From Impatiens glandulifera (lineage: Eukaryota > Streptophyta > Magnoliopsida > Ericales > Balsaminaceae): a DNA stretch of 64,000 nucleotides. Below, piece by piece: positions 57,706-64,000 of this stretch. Location of the stretch: positions 31,285,348 to 31,349,347 of the forward strand of contig NC_061870.1 of NCBI RefSeq assembly GCF_907164915.1, written 5' to 3'. The notes under the pieces were generated by a model. The model was not told the DNA's origin. It saw only the letters and a list, made by a program, of their open reading frames with translations, and made no database searches. The position numbers and the translations under genes are program-made. Each line of letters begins with the position of its first letter. Position 1 is the first letter of the stretch.

Positions 57706-60700
57706 ATGATCACAGCCATCCCATCCATGACGTCCACCACCGCCGTAGAAAAACTCATTGTTGAAGTCATCGACGCTCGGAATCTCCTCCCTACAGATGG
57801 CCATGGAACATCAAGTCCTTACGTCATACTAGACTTTCACGGCCAACGTAAACGAACCCAGACTGTTGTCCGAGACCTTAACCCGACATGGAACCAAGTT
57901 TTCGAATTCAATGTCCTTTCCAAGAACAGGGCACTACAGCTGCCGCCTAATAATAATAATAATAATTCTGAAAATATCTTTGGGGACATCCTCGAAATTG
58001 ATATCTTACATGATCGGAGTTACGGACCCACCAACAAGAATCACTTCCTTGGCCGACTCAGATTGAGCTCCACTAGTTCTGATCAATGTTGTTTCGTCAG
58101 GAAGGGAGAAGAGGCGCTTATTTATCACCCACTTCAAAAGAAACATTTTTTCAGTTGGGTTCGAGGAGAGATCGGATTAAAGATCTATTTCGTCCACGTC
58201 ATCCCCCCTCCTCCTCCCCCGCCGCCGCCGCCGTCAAAGGTGACCAAATGTGACACCGACGAGAATATCCCATCGCCTGATCCCCAGCCACATGATGATG
58301 AACAACATGCCAACGCAAACTCCGACAAGATTCAAGATTCTGAACAGCAGAACGACGAGGAGAATCTGGAACCTCATCCACCGTCTCCACCTCCGTCTCC
58401 GTCGCCGCTGCCAGTACCAGAGATGAATGCTTTCTCGACGTCAAGATCTTTATCGGAAGGTGTAATCGTTCCTAGTGGTTTCAGCGGGCCAACAAAGCCC
58501 ATTATAGCCCGATCTGCTTCTGTCAATAGTTTTACATCGGAGCTGTCGTCGGAGACGGTGCCGATCGAATTTAAATCTTCATTCGACCTAGTGAACAAGA
58601 TGCATTACCTATTCGTCCGGGTTGTCAAAGCCCGATCTCTCCCGACTAACGGCAATCCCGTAGTAAAGATCTCAGTTTTAGGTTCCCAGGTGGAATCCAA
58701 ACCAGCACGAAAAAACATTACAGGTTTCTTCGAATGGGATCAGACGTTTGCCTTTTTCCGCGACACACTTGAATCCGCCGCCATCTTGGAAGTCTCTGTT
58801 TTGGACCCTTTCATGGGTGGAATTTGCTTCGATGTGACAGATATACCTTTGCGAGACCCACCTGATAGTCCTCTGGCTCCGCAATGGTACAGGCTTGAAG
58901 GGGCCGAGGCCGGATCACATAAGAGTGACCTCATGCTTGCAACGTGGGTCGGAACCCAAGCGGATGAGTCCTTCCCTGAAGCTTGCTACGGCGGCGACTC
59001 AAATTCCTGTAGTGCAAAGATCTATCAATCTCCAAAGATGTGGTATTTGAGATTGACAGTCTTCCACGCCCAAGATATCTTTTCCCCGGCCGCTGAACAA
59101 TCTTCTTTTCAGATCAAAGCCCAGTTGGGTTTTCAGGTCTTCAAGACCAAATTCGCCTTTTCAAATAACGGATCTCCGTCGTGGAACGAGGATTTGATTT
59201 TCGTAGCAGCCGAGCCCTTCGGGGATGAACAACTTTCGATTTTCCTAGAACAGAGGCAGCAAAAGAAAGAGATAACAACTGAGAGATTTGGCAAGACTGT
59301 GATACCATTATCCTCAATCGAACGTCGTGTTGATGATCTTCAAGTGGGTACCAGGTGGTTTACTTTTATTAGTACCGCCGATGACAATAAAGAAGTAGTA
59401 AACGATGCAATCTATAGAGGAAGAATCCAATTAAGTGTATCTTTCGACGGTGGTTATCACGTTATAGACGAAATGTCACATGCTTGCAGTGATTCACGTC
59501 CAACTGCTCGACAGCTTTGGAAACCAGCCGTGGGAATTGTCGAGCTTGGAATCATCGGATGTAAGAACTTACTACCCATGAAGACAAACAACGTTGGAAA
59601 GGGAACAACTGATGCTTACGTTGTCGCAAAGTATGGAAACAAGTGGGTTCGAACACGTTGTTCTTCAGATAACCTAGACCCAGAATGGAATGAACAATAT
59701 ATGTGGAAAGTTTATGATCCATCCACAGTTTTAACCATTGCTGTCTTCGATAGCAAAGATTCTATTAATCAAGATTCATCTCGTATAGGCAAGATACGAT
59801 GTCGTATTTCAACGCTTCAAAATGGGAAAGTTTACAAGACTCTGTTTCCTCTGATGATGATGAATCCAACAGGTTTGAAGAAGATGGGTCAGATTGAATT
59901 GGTTGTCAGATTCGTCCGTCAAGTTAATACATTTGATTACTTACATATCTATTCACAACCTTTGTTACCGTTAATGCACCACGTGAAGCCAATCGGAGTG
60001 ATCCAACAAGAAATTCTAAGGGCTGCGGCGGTAAAGATGGTGGCCGCACACTTGTCGCTATCTGAGCCGCCGCTTAGACCGGAGGTCGTCAATTACGTGT
60101 TGGACATGGATTCTGATAATAATTTCAGCATGAGGAAAGTACGTGTGAATTGGTTTAGGATCATGAAGGTACTTGAGAGATTCATCGAAATGGCGAAATG
60201 GATTGACCAGACTCGATCTTGGAAGAATCCAACCGCTACAATACTAGCTCACGTATTGATGTTGTTGCTGATATTGTTCCCTGATCTGATCATTCCCACG
60301 TTAGCTTTCTACACTTTCAGCATTGGTGCATGGAACTATCGGTGGCTCCTACGGTCATGTGACCGATTATCCTCGTTGACGAGGAGTTTGATGGAATTCC
60401 GAGCGCTAGATCCATTGAGATTGTTCGTGCGAGGTACGATAAGATGCGTTTTTTAGGGCTACGTGTACAAAAGTTGCTGGGGGACGTAGCAACACAAGGG
60501 GAGCGCATGCAAGCCTTGGTGACGTGGAAAGACACGTGTGCAACGGGAATATTTGTGGGACTATGTTTGGTGGTGGGATTAGTGGTGTATTTGGTTCCGA
60601 CAAAGATGGTGTCATTGGGATTTGGATTCTATTATTTGCGACATCCAATCTTTAGAGATCGGAAGCCATCACGGGCAATGAATTTCTTTAGGAGGCTACC

Positions 60701-60725
60701 TTCTATGTCCGATAGAATTATATGA
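57706..60725 (+). CDS. MCTP16-like multiple C2 and transmembrane protein, C-terminus frameshifted
   Basis: A plant MCTP tether of the ER to the plasma membrane, known from plasmodesmata; most like Arabidopsis MCTP16 from memory. It is single-exon. The first frame (57706-60456, 916 residues) has C2 domain 1 (~14-140), a proline-rich acidic linker (Pro run ~167-177), C2-2 from ~299 ('MHYLFVRVVKARSLP'), C2-3 from ~446, C2-4 from ~608 ('GIVELGIIGCKNLLPMK') and the PRT_C region with a hydrophobic segment (~842-877). After 'IGAWNYRW' the frame is wrong. The conserved remainder ('EEFDGIPSARS', 'VRARYDKMR', 'LLGDVATQGERMQALVTW', second hydrophobic hairpin, 'FFRRLPSMSDRII') continues in another frame to 60725. 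That frame has a stop at 60358-60360, so the shift lies between there and ~60385. Fewer bases than relatives separate the blocks, implying a small deletion. Either a damaged allele or a sequence error. Confidence 0.85.
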
Positions 60726-62245
60726 AGATAAATGATTTTAGTCTCATTAAATCATTAAACCAAGTTATTGTCTTGTTTATGATTTCGTTTAAAATTATAT
60801 TTTACTTAAAATGTTACTTAGAATACATAATAAGGGTTTATTTCAAAAAAAAATATTAGTTATATATTATTATTTATTTATAATTAACTATCAAATTAAT
60901 TAAAAAATAATAATAAACAAATGACACAATAAAATTAGTTATATTATTGAGGTAAATTCATAATAATTTATAAACTAATACAAATTTTAAATTATTACCA
61001 ACTAAGATAACAAGTACGTAGCTTTAGAAAAAAACTAAAAGTAATATGTTTAATTTTTACTTATATACATTATATAACTTTGAAGGTTATTTTCTTATAT
61101 TAAAAAAAGTCATAAGATTATAAATTTAATATAATAAGAGTTTAATTATTTTAAAATTTTACATAAATTAAATAGTTTTTAAAAATAGTTTTAGATTGTA
61201 AATATTAGATTTTATAAAAAAAAATAATAAAAAAAAAAAAACTTTCTACCATTAAGGATGAAGTCCATTTGAATCAAATGGAAGTCCTTAAGCACTTTAA
61301 TGAGAGTTTAGTTACTTGTATAGTTTGGGCTTTGGAGTTTAGCGAGTCTAATTAAGCACATTAGTCGGTAGGCCTGTGGACTGAAAATAATTCATAAAAT
61401 TCTGGCCCTCCAGAGGAATTTAATATTTGGGATTATTTATTGTACTGATACAAAATTCCTATTTTTTCTAATTTTTAAAGTATGTTAGAATTGCATTTTA
61501 TTAAGATGCTTAATTAAGTGAGAATTGAGCTACTATTGGTGGGTTACAAATTCCTATAGTATTTTTCTTTTGTCTTTAAATGCAATAAAATTTTGGGATC
61601 ATCTAGAAGATTTTTTGGAGAGTATTTGTATTATTCATATCACAACTTTGTTTAGTTCAATTTTTTTTTATTATAAATTGATTTTTGTCTTTCTTAATTT
61701 TTATTTTTTACCTATTAAATTAGTTGAAGAAGAAAATATTTTAACTAAGTTATTAAAGATCATGTCCCTTTAAATTGATGAAAATACTCTTTACATTTGA
61801 AGTACTTGATTATTCATTAATTTTTTTTTAATTTTTTTTTTTAATATATGAAATTAACTAACATTACAATTAGTTCTCACTGTCATAATTTTGAAAACGT
61901 TTTAAATGAGAATTGAACTCGTAACATTTGATCTATTAGAAACCACTCTTATCACTTAAATGATTTGAATAGAGTTTTCTACTATACTATTCATTTGGGA
62001 TGACAACATGTACCCTACGCGTCGGGTGGAGGAGTATTTATTCTCGAACTCGATTTTTATGTTATTACCCGACGAGTATATCTATTTATATCTTCATCTC
62101 TCACCTCGTATCCAATCGAGTACCTTCTCCCCTTCCCATGTCCGATCCCAATTTAAAATTCCCAAATCCGACTATCAGGTGGCCAATGTATCAAACATGC
62201 GGGTACCAATTTACATCCTACCATTCCTACAACAATCAATTTCAT
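60726..62245. other. Spacer after the MCTP gene
   Basis: AT-rich. A small imperfect hairpin ('aagtccatttgaatcaaatggaagtcc', 61261-61287) and the SINE-like unit at 61861-61970 are present. Short ORFs (61525-61773; 61998-62260 in two frames) show no known domain. Confidence 0.4.
61861..61970 (-). mobile_element. SINE-like element on the minus strand
   Basis: The complement reads an A-box-like 'tcatttaagtgataagagtgg' (61943-61963) and, about 20 bp on, a B-box-like 'acgagttcaattctc' (61908-61922). The layout matches the unit at 25085-25235, suggesting one family. Only the tRNA-like head is clear. Confidence 0.45.
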
Positions 62246-62809
62246 GAAAGAATAAAATGAGTTCCTTGTTACATTAAACCAACAAAAAGTGACATTTTTT
62301 AAGAAAAATCACATCAATGTAAATATAAATAACAATATCTTAATCTCATCAGTTACAGATATTAATTAAGTACATACATTGATTTGGCTTCTATATATAA
62401 ATTATTCTGATCAAACGGTAGTAAAACAGACATCTGTATTCTATATACGTCTAACCAATTACAAATGGCCATGCATATCTAATTCACTATTCACTAGATC
62501 TGCTGAAAATAAAAAAGAACATGATAATTTTATATATGAGATACATATATAATTAATTAGACATAGAGAAAGAATAATATTGTTTTCGACAAAGACCAGT
62601 TGATCGATCCAATCCAATCGTTGAGTAATTAATTATTGTAACAAATCTTTTAATGAGATAATATATTTAGAGACAAGATCATATCATCATCTTTGATTTC
62701 CATCTGTAGCGTACAAGTACTGTCAGACTATGTTTGCTTAAATATCTTTTCTCTAAATATCTATATATGAGTTGTCTAAAAGTATCTCTTAAAATATCTT
62801 ATCTGCATG

Positions 62810-62854
<45 letters not shown>

Positions 62855-63230
62855 GTGTCAATAAGTAGATATAAATTTGATAATAATTAACATTAGATAA
62901 ATTAAGATCAATCAATCAATTGCCATGTGCATATCACAAACTTGTTTATAATCTTACCCACATCTATAAAACATGCAGCTGGACATGGCCTTTAATTGGA
63001 ACCAAGGATTACATATTCCCTCTTTTAATTAACTTTCATATTCTTTTTTTGTTCTTTCTATCGATTACGTTATATATATATATATATATAAAAAAAAATA
63101 ATATAAGTTTTACTATTTTTTTATAATTAAATAAATAAAATAATGATTTTTTTTATTTATTTTTTTAAAATTAAGGGGTAATGTCACATTTTAACCGTAA
63201 AAAAATTGTTTATATATATATATATATATA
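62246..63230. repeat. Segment paralogous to the DNA after UGT-5
   Basis: Collinear with 38160-38700 and, weakly, beyond (see the spacer at 37961-39600). It contains an (ATT)n microsatellite at 62811-62854 (about 14 units). No UGT coding sequence is visible within the window. Confidence 0.5.
62811..62854. repeat. (ATT)n microsatellite
   Basis: About 14 uninterrupted ATT units. Confidence 0.95.
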
Positions 63231-63394
63231 ATGATGCTTAATTTTTAAAGTGTCCGGATTGTCGGGTTGAGAGCTGTGATTAATTTGGATATATATATAT
63301 ATGAGAAAAATGAATACTTGAGTCGGATTGTGGGTTGACCCGCCCATAAACTTAAAACAGTTAAAAATAAAATTAAAAATGTTATAGGTATGTT
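63231..63394 (-). mobile_element. SINE-like element, copy C, interrupted
   Basis: Matches copies A and B (31.2-31.7 kb) from 'atgatgcttaattttt' through 'gttataggtatgtt', then stops exactly where a hAT-like end begins at 63395. The B-box and A-box part that should follow is absent from the next bases. Confidence 0.6.
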
Positions 63395-64000
63395 CAGTGC
63401 CGGCCCTGGGTAAGCCCGGAAAGTCCTCGGGCTAGGACAGCCCACTCCCAGGGCAGCCCATTTATTAAATAAGATATTAATATATTGTAATTTTGAACAT
63501 AAGATATTGGAGTATATTAATTTTAGATAAAAACTTAGAACCTTTTAATGAACCTAAGATATTGTAGTATATTAATTAAAAAAAATTAATAGAGAAATTA
63601 AAGGTGATGAATCGAGGAAATCACTTGTATTATATATGTAAATGATCTAATTAAGTTGCAAATCAAATGGGGTTATATATATATATGATCGGCTTTAATT
63701 TGCTGGCACATGTAGGCCTTGATTAACTCTAACTTAATTATAACCTAATTAAATAAATATCTTCTTAAATATCTTAGTTTGTTGTGTTAGGTCAAGTACA
63801 TGATATCATGTATGTATGTATGTACTTATAGCTTGTTTAATTTACCCCAAAAAAGAGAGTTTGATTATTAAATATAATTTATGTTAAAAAGAAAGTTAGC
63901 ATGAACAAACTTAATTTTTTTTTTTTTTTTTTTTTTGTGAGAATCGAATTTCAACTTTTTGTTATTTTAGTTGAATCTAATCGTAATAGTTAAGAAAATT
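63395..64000 (+). mobile_element. Left end of a hAT-like element, running out of the window
   Basis: CAGTGCCGGCCCTGGG is a typical plant hAT (ZMYM1/TTF-type) terminus, followed by the GC-rich subterminal stretch 'cccaggg'/'agcccat' and then AT-rich DNA. No matching GGGCCGGCACTG end appears before the window stops, so the length and coding content are unknown. Later sequence (about 63630-63780) resembles 38920-39020, so the element may be short or truncated. Confidence 0.5.

Noticed and set aside
60340..60460. A small intron explaining the MCTP frame change
   Set aside because: The GT-AG pairs I could find here span only about 35-45 bp, too short for a plant intron, and MCTP genes of this type are usually intronless.

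Overview
The window looks like a chromosome segment of a flowering plant, almost certainly a eudicot. It is very AT-rich, with long (AT)n tracts, many degraded transposable elements, a gene with GT-AG introns (eIF3m) and plant-specific gene families. No rRNA, tRNA or CRISPR locus was seen. Every gene I can support is on the + strand.

The dominant feature is a spread-out tandem array of seven intact, intronless family-1 glycosyltransferase genes of the zeatin O-glucosyltransferase (UGT93-like) type: 5030-6478, 11226-12632, 23509-24942, 32253-33680, 35841-37286, 46625-48022 and 52508-53929 (called UGT-1 to UGT-7 here). All keep the catalytic His, the Asp region and the 44-residue PSPG box ending in DQ. 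They form two types: an 'LMVPFPAQ' type (1, 3, 5, 6, 7) and an 'LIVPFPLQ' type (2, 4). Flanking DNA was copied along with the genes. UGT-5, -6 and -7 share 5' flanks; UGT-6 and -7 also share a piece of a dead LINE. Orphan promoter and 3'-flank copies lie around 2.3, 7.8, 8.05 and 8.7 kb.

Three housekeeping genes sit together between UGT-2 and UGT-3: a small mitochondrial complex I accessory subunit (13560-13940, with a likely 3'-UTR intron), TAF8 of TFIID (16385-17461) and the translation factor eIF3m (19471-21929, ten exons modelled here, 414 residues). Near the right end lies an MCTP16-like multiple-C2 membrane tether gene (57706-60725) whose last ~120 codons are out of frame after a small deletion.

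The rest is repeats. These include a 1.1-kb foldback element (25630-26766), a 201-bp Mutator-like MITE with a 9-bp target duplication (28248-28448) and tRNA-derived SINE-like elements (25.1, 31.2, 31.5, 61.9 and 63.2 kb). There is also an 845-bp hAT deletion derivative with perfect 12-bp ends and an 8-bp target duplication (49902-50746). It is nested in an insertion that starts with a remarkable array of ~53-bp repeats, each holding a CTATC-N4-GATAG hairpin. LINE relics, several minisatellites and long AT microsatellites fill much of the remainder.

Together, the window shows a specialised-metabolism or hormone-conjugation UGT family expanding by tandem and segmental duplication around a few conserved single-copy genes, with transposons nesting in the spacers. 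The UGT substrate cannot be read from sequence; cytokinin O-glucosylation is the family-based guess.
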